The notes under the pieces were generated by a model that had not been told where the DNA came from, did no database searches, and saw nothing but the letters and a program-made list of their open reading frames with translations. The position numbers were made by a program, and so were the translations under genes. Shown here piece by piece: positions 50,867 through 60,659 of a stretch of DNA of 64,000 bases. The stretch covers positions 1,419,001 through 1,483,000 of the forward strand of contig NZ_FLRH01000004.1 in assembly GCF_900089585.1 (NCBI RefSeq). Reading direction: 5' to 3'. Position 1 is the first letter of the stretch; the number at the start of each line of letters is the position of its first letter. This DNA comes from Micromonospora sediminicola (GTDB lineage Bacteria > Actinomycetota > Actinomycetes > Mycobacteriales > Micromonosporaceae).

Positions 50867-51996
50867 GGCGTACCCCCCGGGTGCGCGCCGGACGGCCGGG
50901 CCGCGTGGCGGGTGAAGGCGAGCGCGACCAGCCGGTCCACCACCTCCGGGTACGCCACGCCGGACGCGGCCCACACCTTCGGGTACATCGAGTGCGCGGT
51001 GAAGCCGGGCAGCGTGTTCAGCTCGTTGACGAACAGGTCGCCGGTGGCCTCGTCGTAGAGGAAGTCGACCCGGGCCAGACCCCAGCCGCCGATCGCGGCG
51101 AACGCCCGCACGGACAGCTCCCGGATCCGCTCGGTGACCTCGTCGGGCAGCGACGCCGGGACGATCATCGGGTCGGCGTCGCCGAAGTACTTCTGCCGGT
51201 AGTCGAACCAGCCGCCCGCGACCCGCACCTCGCCGACCGCCGACGCCTCCGGCCGCCAGCCGCCGAGCACGCCGCACTCCAGCTCCCGGCCGGTCACCCC
51301 CTGCTCGACCAGCACCACGTGGTCGTGCCGGAACGCCTCCTCGACGGCTGCCGCCAGGTCGCCGCGCTCGGCGACCCGGGAGATACCGATCGAGGAGCCC
51401 ATCCGGGCCGGCTTGACGAACAGCGGCCGGCGCAGCCCGACCACCAGCTTCTCCGGGTCCTCCGCCGCCCGCCAGGTGGGCTCGTCGAACCAGACGTGCG
51501 GGGTGGTCGGCACGCCCTCGGCCCGCAGCGCCCGCTTCATCGCCACCTTGTCCATGCCGACGGCGGAGGCGAGGATGCCGCACCCGACGTACGGCACGCC
51601 GAGCGACTCGAGCAGGCCCTGCACCACGCCGTCCTCGCCGTACGGGCCGTGCAGCACCGGGAAGACCACGTCCAGCTCGGCGTGCGTGGTGGCGGGGGCA
51701 TCGGCGGCGGTGACCGCGACCGTGCCGGCGGCCGAGCCGCGCCGCAGCTCCACCGCCGGCCCGGTCACCGGCAGGCGGTCGTCGATCGCCCGGCCGGCGG
51801 CGACGGTCGTGAGGTGTCGGGTCAGCGCCGGCTCCGGCACCATCCGCAGCCCGCCGGTGCGGGTGATGCCGAGCGCGACCACGTGGTGGCCCCGTTCGGC
51901 CAGGGCCCGGGCCACGCCGAGCGCCGAGGCGCAGGAGACCTCGTGCTCGGCCGACGGCCCGCCGAACAGCACACCGATCCGCGATGTCGTCCTCAT
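50863..51996 (-). CDS. ddl: D-alanine--D-alanine ligase
   Basis: A 377-residue ATP-grasp ligase joining two D-alanines for peptidoglycan precursors. It has the N-terminal GVLFGGPSAEHEVSC, the ATP-site PARMGSSIGI, and the C-terminal VNELNTLPGFTAHSMYP. The omega-loop region reads FDYRQKYFGD, with the KY pair of D-Ala-D-Ala ligases rather than the His-containing loop of VanA-type D-Ala-D-Lac ligases. ATG 51996 overlaps the dehydratase stop. It may be a second copy, as actinobacteria usually carry ddl near the division genes. Confidence 0.92.
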   Translation of the reverse strand: MRTTSRIGVLFGGPSAEHEVSCASALGVARALAERGHHVVALGITRTGGLRMVPEPALTRHLTTVAAGRAIDDRLPVTGPAVELRRGSAAGTVAVTAADAPATTHAELDVVFPVLHGPYGEDGVVQGLLESLGVPYVGCGILASAVGMDKVAMKRALRAEGVPTTPHVWFDEPTWRAAEDPEKLVVGLRRPLFVKPARMGSSIGISRVAERGDLAAAVEEAFRHDHVVLVEQGVTGRELECGVLGGWRPEASAVGEVRVAGGWFDYRQKYFGDADPMIVPASLPDEVTERIRELSVRAFAAIGGWGLARVDFLYDEATGDLFVNELNTLPGFTAHSMYPKVWAASGVAYPEVVDRLVALAFTRHAARPSGAHPGGTP

Positions 51997-53069
51997 GCCG
52001 CCGCTCCCGCCGTCGTCCGGTCGCCCGCCAGCCGGGCCACCAGGTCCGCTTCCACGTTTCCGCCGGTCAGCACCACGCCGACCGTCCTTCGTCGCCCGCC
52101 ACCAGAAGGCCACGGCGTCCCACCGCCGCCGGGACCGGCCGCCGTGCCCGCCCCGCCGCCGGGACCGGCCGGCTCGCCCAGCCGCAGCGCGCCGGCCAGC
52201 GCGGCGGCGCCGGACGGCTCGACGAGCACCTTCAAATCCAGCAGGAGCAGCCGGAACGCCTCCCCGATCGCGTCGTCGTCGACCCGGACCACCCCGCGCA
52301 CGCCGGTGCGGGCCACCGCGAACGGCAGGTCACCGACGCAGCCGGGACGGAGTCCGTCGGCCAGGCTCGGCGCCGGGGCCACCGGTGTGGGCCGTCCGGC
52401 GGCCAGGCTGCGCGCCAGCGAGTCGCACCCGACCGGCTCCACGCCGTACACCTCGATCGGGGTTCCGGCCGCCGCCAAGCAGGCGCCGGCGATGCCGCCG
52501 CCCCCGCCCACCGGCACCACGAGCGCGTCCAGCGGTGTGCCGCGCCGCGCCGCCTCCTCGATCAGTTCCAGGCTCGCGCTGCCCTGCCCGGCCACCACGT
52601 CCGGGTGGTCGTACGCGTCGACCAGCGGGTGGCCCTCCACCTCGGCGATCCGCCGCGCCACGGCCAGGCGCTCCTCGACGGTGGTGCCGGCGCGGACCAC
52701 CCGGGCGCCGGCCGCCCGCGCCCGGTCCACCTTGACCGGCGCGGCGTCCACCGGCAGCACCACGGTGGCGGCCAGCCCGTGCCGGCGCGCGGCCAGCGCC
52801 ACCGCGACCGCGTGGTTGCCGGTGCTCTGCGCGACCACTCCGGTGTGCCCGGCGTCGGCGAGCCGGCCCACCGCCAGCATCGCGCCGCGCATCTTGTACG
52901 AGCCGCCGTCCTGGAGGTTCTCCGCCTTGAGCAGGATGCGGGCGCCGGCCAGGCGGTCGATCGCCGGGCTGTGCAGCACCGGGGTGCGCACCACCCGGCC
53001 GGCCAGCCGGCGGGCGGCCTCCTCGACGTCGGCCCGGGCCGGCAGCGCCGGCCCGTGTGTTCGGGACAT
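51993..53069 (-). CDS. PLP-dependent threonine/serine dehydratase (or serine racemase-like)
   Basis: A 358-residue fold-type II PLP enzyme. The Schiff-base lysine lies in GGSYKMRGAMLA, and the Gly-rich cofactor loop is VPVGGGGGIAGA. Threonine ammonia-lyase and serine racemase share these features and cannot be separated here. Between about residues 303 and 332 lies a Gly/Pro-rich insertion (EPAGPGGGAGTAAGPGGGG) not usual for the family. ATG 53069 has a strong AAGGAGGA site. It is the first gene of the dehydratase-ddl-vanX-like operon. Confidence 0.85.
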   Translation of the reverse strand: MSRTHGPALPARADVEEAARRLAGRVVRTPVLHSPAIDRLAGARILLKAENLQDGGSYKMRGAMLAVGRLADAGHTGVVAQSTGNHAVAVALAARRHGLAATVVLPVDAAPVKVDRARAAGARVVRAGTTVEERLAVARRIAEVEGHPLVDAYDHPDVVAGQGSASLELIEEAARRGTPLDALVVPVGGGGGIAGACLAAAGTPIEVYGVEPVGCDSLARSLAAGRPTPVAPAPSLADGLRPGCVGDLPFAVARTGVRGVVRVDDDAIGEAFRLLLLDLKVLVEPSGAAALAGALRLGEPAGPGGGAGTAAGPGGGGTPWPSGGGRRRTVGVVLTGGNVEADLVARLAGDRTTAGAAA

Positions 53070-53174
53070 GGTTCCTCCTTGTCGGATCGGGTGCGGCGGC
53101 GTCGCCGGGGCCCGTTCGGGCAGGTGGCATCGCGGGACGCCGCGACGGCGGGTCCCGTGGTGCGGGGAGGGGCG

Positions 53175-54227
53175 TCAGCGCACGGTGGGCAGGTGGACGT
53201 CGACCCGCAGGCCGCCGTCCTCGCCCGGGCGGGCGGCGATGAGGCCGCCGTGCGCCTGGGTGATGGAGCGGGCGATGGCCAGGCCGAGCCCGGCGCCGCC
53301 GCCCTGGTTGGTGCGGTCCCGGGCGAGGCGCCGGAACGGCTCGAACAGCCCGGCGACCGCCTCGCCGGGGACGGCCTGCCCGCTGTTGGTGACGGTCAGC
53401 GCCGGGTCGCCGCCGACGGCGACGACGAGCCGTCCGCCCTCGCGGTTGTACTTGATGCCGTTCTCCACCAGGTTCGTGACCAGGCGTTCCAGCAGTACCC
53501 GCTCGCCGGTCACGATCCGGGGCGACAGTCGGCTCTCCACTGTCACGCCCGCTTCGGCCGCCCGGTCGGCGTACGCGGCCAGCACGGCGGCGACGACCTC
53601 GTCGAGGCGCTGCGGGGTGGAGGACCGCAGGCCCTGGTCGCTCTCGCTGAGCGCGAGCAGCCCTTCGATCAGCCGCTCGTTGCGCTCGTTGGTGGCCAGC
53701 AGTTGCGCGGTCAGCAGGTCCAGCTGCTCACCGCTGAGCGACCGGGCCATGCCGACCTCGATCAGCGTGCGCTGCACCGCCAGCGGCGTCCGCAGCTCGT
53801 GCGAGGCGTTGGCGGCGAACCGTCGCTGCCCCTCGTAGCCGGCGGTGACCCGGTCCATCATGTCGTCGATGGCACGGGTGAGCCGGGCCAGCTCGTCCCG
53901 CCCGCCCCGCCGGATCCGGTAGCCGAGGTTCTGCGGTCCCAGGTTCGCGATCGGGTCGGCCAGGTCGCGCACCGGGCGCAGGCACCAGCGGGCCCCGACC
54001 CACACCCCGACACCGGCGGTGACCAGCACCAGCAGTTCGGTGAGCGTCGGGAGCAGCGGGACGAACGGCCGTCCCGGTTCGCACACCGCGCCGATCGTGG
54101 CCAGCCCGCAGAACTGCTGGGCCCGCCACCACACCAGTTCGAGCAGCCACTTGACCAGGTTGGGCAGCAGGAACCCGGCGAGCAGGGCGAGCACCCCGAC
54201 CAGCAGGATGCGGCGGCGGGGGCTCAC
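53175..54227 (-). CDS. Sensor histidine kinase, VanS-like
   Basis: A 350-residue membrane kinase with two membrane helices (about residues 7-30 and 62-82) enclosing a short extracellular loop of about 35 residues with two cysteines. A HAMP domain follows, then the H-box ANASHELRTPLAVQRTL, N-box NLVENGIKYN and GGGAGLGLAIARS. The H-box context and short loop resemble the actinobacterial VanS family, and ddl/vanX-like genes are next door. The signal is not shown. GTG 54227 overlaps the response regulator stop codon (GTGA). Confidence 0.88.
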   Translation of the reverse strand: MSPRRRILLVGVLALLAGFLLPNLVKWLLELVWWRAQQFCGLATIGAVCEPGRPFVPLLPTLTELLVLVTAGVGVWVGARWCLRPVRDLADPIANLGPQNLGYRIRRGGRDELARLTRAIDDMMDRVTAGYEGQRRFAANASHELRTPLAVQRTLIEVGMARSLSGEQLDLLTAQLLATNERNERLIEGLLALSESDQGLRSSTPQRLDEVVAAVLAAYADRAAEAGVTVESRLSPRIVTGERVLLERLVTNLVENGIKYNREGGRLVVAVGGDPALTVTNSGQAVPGEAVAGLFEPFRRLARDRTNQGGGAGLGLAIARSITQAHGGLIAARPGEDGGLRVDVHLPTVR

Positions 54228-54889
54228 GCCGGCTCACCGATCCGGTAGCCGGCCCTGGGCACGGTGTGCAGGACGGACGGCTGGCCGAGCTTCTTGCGCA
54301 GCGTCATGACGGTGACCCGGACCGCGTTGGTGAACGGGTCGGCGAACTCGTCCCAGGCCTGTTCGAGCAGGTCCTCGGTGCTGACCACCCGCCCGCCGGC
54401 ACGCAGCAGCACGTGCAGGACGGCGAACTCCTTGGGGCTCAGGCCGAGCGGGCGGCCGTCCCGGGTGGCCGTGTGCGCGGCCACGTCGAGCACCACGCCG
54501 TGCCGTTCCAGCACCGGCGGCACCGCCGGGGTGGACCGCCGGCCCAGGGCCTGCACCCGCGCCACCAGCTCGGCGAACGCGAACGGCTTGGTGAGGTAGT
54601 CGTCCGCGCCCAGCCCGAGGCCGGCCACCCGGTCCCGGATGCCGGCGGCGGCGGTGAGCAGCAGCACCCGGGTGCCGGCATCCGACCCGGCCAGGCTCCG
54701 GCACACCTCGTCGCCGGTGGCGCCGGGCATGTCCCGGTCCAGCACCGCCACGTCGTAGCGGTTGACGCCGATCCGCTCCAGCGCGCCGTCGCCGTCGTAA
54801 CAGACGTCGACCGCCATGGAGAACCGCCGCAGCCCCTCGGCGACCGTGTCCGCCAACAGCCGCTCGTCGTCCGCCACCAGCACCCGCAC
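54224..54889 (-). CDS. OmpR-family response regulator, VanR-like
   Basis: A 221-residue response regulator. The receiver has VADDERLL, phosphoacceptor Asp in VAVLDRDMPG and Lys in YLTKPFAFAEL. The winged-helix DNA-binding domain runs from about residue 125 to 221. It pairs with the kinase encoded downstream. GTG 54889 has GGGGAG upstream; earlier in-frame starts lack a site. Given the downstream dehydratase-ddl-vanX set, it probably controls D-Ala-D-Ala metabolism, which is inference from context. Confidence 0.9.
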   Translation of the reverse strand: MRVLVADDERLLADTVAEGLRRFSMAVDVCYDGDGALERIGVNRYDVAVLDRDMPGATGDEVCRSLAGSDAGTRVLLLTAAAGIRDRVAGLGLGADDYLTKPFAFAELVARVQALGRRSTPAVPPVLERHGVVLDVAAHTATRDGRPLGLSPKEFAVLHVLLRAGGRVVSTEDLLEQAWDEFADPFTNAVRVTVMTLRKKLGQPSVLHTVPRAGYRIGEPA

Positions 54890-55073
54890 CGTTGTCCGCT
54901 CCCCGTGTCTTCCCTGGTCGTCCCGCACACGGTCGCAGGTCGGAGATAAGGGTTCCGTAAGCGGCCGCCGCAGCCATCTTCCTCAGCGGCGGAACGCCGA
55001 CAACCGGGTCCGGGACGTCCGCGTGCCGTCTGGGGCGTTCGTCCGGACGGCAGGGCCCCCGGCGGGCCGAGGA

Positions 55074-55139
55074 GTGACCCGGATCACGTCCGGCGCTCGA
55101 TCCGCTCCACCCTTGGCGGTCGGGGGTGACGTGGGTCAC
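55074..55139 (+). promoter_or_regulatory. Two GTGA-N6-TCAC palindromes upstream of the GAF regulator
   Basis: GTGACCCGGATCAC (55074-55087) and GTGACGTGGGTCAC (55126-55139) both fit the Crp/GlxR core GTGA-N6-TCAC. Their centres are 52 bases apart, about five helical turns. Both lie within 90 bases of the GTG at 55162. They may bind a Crp-like protein or the GAF regulator itself. Confidence 0.55.
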
Positions 55140-55161
55140 GATGGGTGGGAGGAGGTCGGTG

Positions 55162-56445
55162 GTGACTGACCCGTGGCTCGCCCTGGAGTTCGGCGCGGAT
55201 CCGGCGGAGCGGATCGCGCAGGTCGGTGCCGCCCACGAGGCGTTCCTCACCGCCGGCACCGCGACCGGCCGGGTCCGCGACGTGGTGCGTCGGTCCTGGG
55301 AGCGCTCCGCGCGGCTCGACCCGGAGGCCACCGCGCCGGTCGACCTCACCGACGACGCGTTGGAGAGCTACCGGGCGGCGCACCCGCTGGCCCGGGTGCT
55401 GCCGCTCTTCCGCGACCTGCTCGGCGGCATCGCGCAGGACGGCGCCCACCTGATGGCGGTCTGCGACGCCGGCGGCCGGCTGCTCTGGGTGGAGGGGCAC
55501 CCGGGCGTGCTCCGGCACGCCGAGCGGATGAACTTCGTGCCGGGCGCCCGCTGGGACGAGGCACACGTCGGCACCAACGCGCCGGGCACCGCGCTCGCCG
55601 TCGACCACAGCGTGCAGATCTTCGCCACCGAGCACTTCGTCCGGCCGGTGCAGCGCTGGACCTGCGCCGCCGCCCCGATCCACGATCCGGCCACCGGCCT
55701 GCTGCTCGGCGCCGTCGACATCACCGGCGGCGACCACCTGGCCAACCCGCAGAGCCTCGCGCTGGTCCGGGCCACCGCCCGGGCCGCCGAGGCGTTCCTG
55801 GCCGCCGCCGCCCCCGCCGCGCCGGACGTGCCGCACGTGGCCGCGCTCGGTCGGGACGAGGCGGAGCTGCGCGTCGGCGGCCGGCGCGTCCGGCTCGGCC
55901 GGCGGCACAGCGAGCTGCTGGTGCTGCTCGTCCAGCACCCCGAGGGGCGCACCGGGGAGCAGCTCGGCCTCGACCTCTACGGCGACGACCGGCTGCACCC
56001 GGTCACCCTGCGCGCCGAGCTGTCCCGGCTGCGCCGCGCGCTCGGCGACGAGCTGCTCGACTCCCGCCCCTACCGGCTGCGGGCACCCGTGCGCGCCGAC
56101 TTCCGTACCGTCACCGAACTGCTGGAGGGCGGCGATCCGGCGGCGGCGCTGCGCGCGTACCCCGGGCCCCTGCTGCCCGCCTCCGACGCGCCGGGGGTGG
56201 CGCGACTGCGCCGGCTGGTCGACGGCCAGCTGCGCGCGGCGGTGCTGGCCGCCGACGACCCGGGGCTGCTCGCGGCCTGGACCGCGACCGCCGCCGGCGC
56301 CGACGACCTGGCCGCCTGGCAGGCCCTGGCCCGGGCGCTGCCGCCGGGCGCGCCCCGCCGGCCGCTCGCGGTCGCCCGGGCCCGCCAGCTCGCCGAGGAG
56401 TACGCGCTGCCGCGCGCAACGTTCCTGCAACGTCGCGGAAACTAG
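55162..56445 (+). CDS. GAF-domain transcriptional regulator (AcoR-related N-terminus)
   Basis: A 427-residue regulator. Residues about 75-200 form a GAF domain of the AcoR type (LMAVCDAGGRLLWVEGHPGV, EAHVGTNAPGTALAVD, CAAAPIHDP). No AAA+ sigma54 domain follows. Instead a winged-helix-like region occurs near 235-300 (RRHSELLVLLVQHPEG, LRAELSRLRRALGDELL). GTG 55162 has GGAGGAGG upstream. This architecture is found beside ExaC-type aldehyde dehydrogenase genes, so it probably senses an alcohol or aldehyde-related cue and activates the two genes downstream. Confidence 0.85.
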   Translation: MTDPWLALEFGADPAERIAQVGAAHEAFLTAGTATGRVRDVVRRSWERSARLDPEATAPVDLTDDALESYRAAHPLARVLPLFRDLLGGIAQDGAHLMAVCDAGGRLLWVEGHPGVLRHAERMNFVPGARWDEAHVGTNAPGTALAVDHSVQIFATEHFVRPVQRWTCAAAPIHDPATGLLLGAVDITGGDHLANPQSLALVRATARAAEAFLAAAAPAAPDVPHVAALGRDEAELRVGGRRVRLGRRHSELLVLLVQHPEGRTGEQLGLDLYGDDRLHPVTLRAELSRLRRALGDELLDSRPYRLRAPVRADFRTVTELLEGGDPAAALRAYPGPLLPASDAPGVARLRRLVDGQLRAAVLAADDPGLLAAWTATAAGADDLAAWQALARALPPGAPRRPLAVARARQLAEEYALPRATFLQRRGN

Positions 56446-56484
56446 CCTCCCGCCATCCACCCCTGACGGACGGCGGAGGTACCC

Positions 56485-57989
<1,505 letters not shown>

Positions 57990-57990
<1 letters not shown>

Positions 57991-58337
57991 TGGGTGACCC
58001 GGTGACCCTGACCCCCGCGGCGGCCGACCTGATCCGGTCGCTGCGGGGGCAGCACGGTCCGCTGATGTTCCACCAGTCCGGCGGCTGCTGCGACGGCAGC
58101 GCCCCGATGTGCTACCCGGCCGGCGAGTTCCGCACCGGCGGCTCGGACGTGCTGCTCGCCGCGCTCGCCGTCGACGGCGTGCCCGAGCCGGTGGAGTTCT
58201 GGATGTCGCGGGCCCAGTGGGACCTGTGGCAGCACACCCGGCTCACTGTCGACGTGGTGCCCGGCCGGGGCAGCGGATTCTCGCTGGAGGCGCCGGAGGG
58301 GGTCCGCTTCCTCATCCGCTCCCACCTGGCCGGCTGA
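57990..58337 (+). CDS. DUF779 family protein
   Basis: A 115-residue protein with the DUF779 motif MFHQSGGCCDGSAPMCY, cysteine-rich and possibly metal-binding, and WMSRAQWDLWQHT. The family is nearly always encoded beside ExaC-type aldehyde dehydrogenases; its role is unknown. The ATG at 57990 overlaps the dehydrogenase stop by one base (TGATG), so they are coupled. Confidence 0.9.
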
Positions 58338-58437
58338 TCTGTCCGAGATCTTGCAGCTCGCGGGCATCGCGGCGGTGGGATGCTGACGCCGTCCACATCG
58401 GAGCAGCATCCCGCCACCGCCCGACAGGAGCCCGCCC

Positions 58438-58887
58438 ATGCCCTCGGCCCGACACGCCCTGCTCGCCGCCGGCCTCACCACGGCCGCCACCGTCGCCACG
58501 CTCGGGCTCGCGCCGGGCGCCGCGGTCGCCGCGCCCACCTCCACTCCCACCATCTCGGTCGACTGGTTCGGCACCACCGAGCCACACGCCCACACCGCCA
58601 CCGTCCGGGGTCGGTTCGCCTGCGGCGCCGAGCGCGGTCTGGCCTACATCGAGGTGCACCTCAGCCAGCGGGCGCGGCGCACGTCGGTCACCGGCTTCGG
58701 GTTCGGCGTGATCGGCGCGTGCACCGAGGGCCGCACCGCCGGCACCTGGACCGCCACGATCCCCGCCGACCAGGGCAGATTCCGCCCCGGCCCCGCGACG
58801 ACGATCGCACGCCTGGTCGTCGAGCCCAACTCCCTCACCGAAACCACCGAACGCGTACGCCTGCGCCCCCGCTGCGCCCGCCCCTGA
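58438..58887 (+). CDS. Small secreted protein of unknown function
   Basis: A 149-residue protein with a signal peptide (residues 1-32, cleavage near AVAAP) and a mature domain of about 115 residues with three cysteines (in RFACGAERG, IGACTEGR and RPRCARP). The alternating pattern suggests a beta sandwich. I do not recognise the family. ATG 58438 follows CAGGAG about 9 bases upstream. It is convergent with the HigA-like gene. Confidence 0.78.
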   Translation: MPSARHALLAAGLTTAATVATLGLAPGAAVAAPTSTPTISVDWFGTTEPHAHTATVRGRFACGAERGLAYIEVHLSQRARRTSVTGFGFGVIGACTEGRTAGTWTATIPADQGRFRPGPATTIARLVVEPNSLTETTERVRLRPRCARP

Positions 58888-58904
58888 CCGGTCGACGGCC
58901 TCCG

Positions 58905-59216
58905 TCAGGCGATCTGCCGGAGGTCGTCGCCGTAGTCGAAGATGATCCGCAGCCGGGCGCCGAGGGCGTTGGCGTACCGGCTCAGCGTGGCCACCTCGTT
59001 GACGTCGAGGTCGCCGTTCTCGATCTGGCTGACCCGGCCCGGCGTGACCCCCATGATCTCGGCTACCTGCCGCTGGGTGAGCCCCAGTCGCTTGCGCTCC
59101 TCGGCCAGATGGAACGCGCTCACCCACGCGTCGGTCCGGGCACGCTCCGCCTCGTACGCCTCGTCGTCACCGCCGAGTTCGGCGCGGACCTCGTCCCAGT
59201 GATAGAACTCCGTCAC
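58905..59216 (-). CDS. HigA-type antitoxin, XRE-family HTH
   Basis: A 103-residue protein with a C-terminal XRE helix-turn-helix (RLGLTQRQVAEIMGVTPGRVSQIE) and a helical N-terminus. It overlaps the stop of the RelE-like toxin gene, in the toxin-first order of HigBA systems. The antitoxin should bind the toxin and repress the operon. GTG 59216 has GGGGGGAG upstream. An in-frame upstream extension is non-coding in appearance. Confidence 0.88.
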   Translation of the reverse strand: MTEFYHWDEVRAELGGDDEAYEAERARTDAWVSAFHLAEERKRLGLTQRQVAEIMGVTPGRVSQIENGDLDVNEVATLSRYANALGARLRIIFDYGDDLRQIA

Positions 59217-59605
59217 GACTCCCCCCTTCGCTCGCGCTCGCTGTCGAGCCAAGCCTTGTAGGCAACCTCCGCCGCCGGAATGTGCTGCCGGTACCAGCGG
59301 GTCCAGTTGCCCGCCTTGTTGCCGGCGACCAGGAGCACCGCCTGCGACCAGGGATCGAAGACGAACAGCACCCGGATAGCCACGTCCCGGCCGGAGCGAG
59401 GCCGCAGCTCCTTCAGATTGCGGAGACTGCTTCCACGCAGCGTGTCCACGAGCGGGCGACCCAGCCCTGGCCCGACCTCGGCCAGCTTGTCCACCGCCAC
59501 CCGGACGCTCTCGTAGGACGCAGGGTCGTGGTCCCGCAGGTCGCGCAGCCATTGCCGGACCTCTCCGGTGACCCGGACCGACCAGCGCTTCCCGTCCGCA
59601 CCCAC
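59213..59605 (-). CDS. HigB/RelE-type toxin (Gp49-like)
   Basis: A 130-residue protein of the phage-derived Gp49-like/HigB family, probable ribosome-dependent mRNA interferases. Typical elements are WLRDLRDHDPASYESVRVAV, LKELRPRSGRDVAIRVLFVF and DPWSQAVLLVAGNKAGNW. GTG 59605 is chosen because a -10 box, TATAGT, sits 6 bases upstream, implying a leaderless mRNA. The in-frame ATG at 59632 would place that promoter inside the gene. The antitoxin gene overlaps its stop. Confidence 0.87.
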   Translation of the reverse strand: MGADGKRWSVRVTGEVRQWLRDLRDHDPASYESVRVAVDKLAEVGPGLGRPLVDTLRGSSLRNLKELRPRSGRDVAIRVLFVFDPWSQAVLLVAGNKAGNWTRWYRQHIPAAEVAYKAWLDSERERRGES

Positions 59606-59611
59606 GCCCCG

Positions 59612-59617
59612 ACTATA
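59612..59617 (-). promoter_or_regulatory. Promoter -10 box of the higBA-type operon
   Basis: TATAGT on the minus strand, a near-perfect -10 hexamer, ends 6 bases before the GTG at 59605. The -35 region is weak, as is common for auto-repressed toxin-antitoxin promoters. Confidence 0.5.
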
Positions 59618-59645
59618 GCCGGAGCTAAACATGCCGGGCTACCAG

Positions 59646-60659
59646 TCAGCGGTCGTCCAGGAGCGGCAGGGTGGGGTTCCACGAGGTTCCACCGGCGGCG
59701 TCGCGGCGGCGGCGGGCTATTGCGGAGAGCGCCTCCAGGACCACGCGGTTGCCCAGGTAGGCGGTGATGTCGGCGTGGTCGTACGGCGGGGCGACCTCGA
59801 CCACGTCCAGGCCGACCACGGGCAGCTCGTAGCAGACCCGGCGGACCGCGTCGAGCAACTGCCGGGAGGTGAACCCGCCCGGCTCGGGCGTGCCGGTGCC
59901 GGGGGCCATGCCGGGGTCGACCACGTCCACGTCGACGGAGAGGAAGACGCCCTCGCACTCGTCGGTCGCGATGCCGAACGCCTCGGTGAGGCAGGTGTCC
60001 AGGCCCCGGGCCACGACCTCGGTCATCTCGTACGAGCGCATCCGCTGCTCGGCCATCCACGCCAGCGTCTCCGGACCCGGCCAGTAGCCGCGCAGGCCGA
60101 TCTGGAGGAAGCGGTCGCCGCGTACCGCGCCGGACTCGATGAGCCGGCGCATCGGCTGGCCGTGGCCGTGCAGGGACCCGAACTCGACGTCGCCGGTGTC
60201 GGCGTGCGCGTCGAAGTGCACCAGCGACACCCGGCCCAGCCCGTGGTGCCGGGCCACCCCGGTGGCGTCCGGCAACGCGATCGAGTGGTCGCCGCCGAGC
60301 ACCACCGGGATCGCCCCGGCGGCGGCGACCGCGTGCACGGCGGTCTCCAGCGCGGCCAGCGAACGTTCGATGTCGCCGCCGAACATCTCCACGTCACCGG
60401 CGTCGTAGACGCACAGGTCCTGCAGCGCGTCCACGCGCAGCGCCAGCGACGGCCGGGAGCCGTCGTGCGGCAGGTAGCAGGCCTGCCGGATCGCGGACGG
60501 GCCGAAGCGGGTGCCCGGCCGGTGCGAGGTGCCGCCGTCGAACGGCGCGCCGATGACGACCACGTCGGCGTCGGCGTAGGTGACCGGCTCCTCGACGGTG
60601 CACGGCGGCACGCCGAGGAACGTCACGTCGGGGCCGTACATCGGGCCGTAGCGGGTCAT
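59646..60659 (-). CDS. speB: Agmatinase-family ureohydrolase
   Basis: A 337-residue manganese enzyme of the arginase/agmatinase family, likely converting agmatine to putrescine and urea; guanidinobutyrase is an alternative. Metal motifs are GGDHSIALPD, HFDAHADTGD and SVDVDVVDPGMAPGTGTPEP. ATG 60659 overlaps the stop of the upstream saccharopine-dehydrogenase-like gene. It is the last gene of a polyamine operon that runs beyond the right edge. Confidence 0.9.
   Translation of the reverse strand: MTRYGPMYGPDVTFLGVPPCTVEEPVTYADADVVVIGAPFDGGTSHRPGTRFGPSAIRQACYLPHDGSRPSLALRVDALQDLCVYDAGDVEMFGGDIERSLAALETAVHAVAAAGAIPVVLGGDHSIALPDATGVARHHGLGRVSLVHFDAHADTGDVEFGSLHGHGQPMRRLIESGAVRGDRFLQIGLRGYWPGPETLAWMAEQRMRSYEMTEVVARGLDTCLTEAFGIATDECEGVFLSVDVDVVDPGMAPGTGTPEPGGFTSRQLLDAVRRVCYELPVVGLDVVEVAPPYDHADITAYLGNRVVLEALSAIARRRRDAAGGTSWNPTLPLLDDR

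Noticed and set aside
50863..51996. VanA-type D-Ala-D-Lac ligase making a full glycopeptide-resistance cluster
   Set aside because: The omega-loop has the KY pair of D-Ala-D-Ala ligases and no vanH lactate dehydrogenase gene is adjacent.
58888..58904. Terminator between the secreted protein and higA-like gene
   Set aside because: Only a 5-base CTGAC/GTCAG pairing overlapping both stop codons is present, too weak to call.
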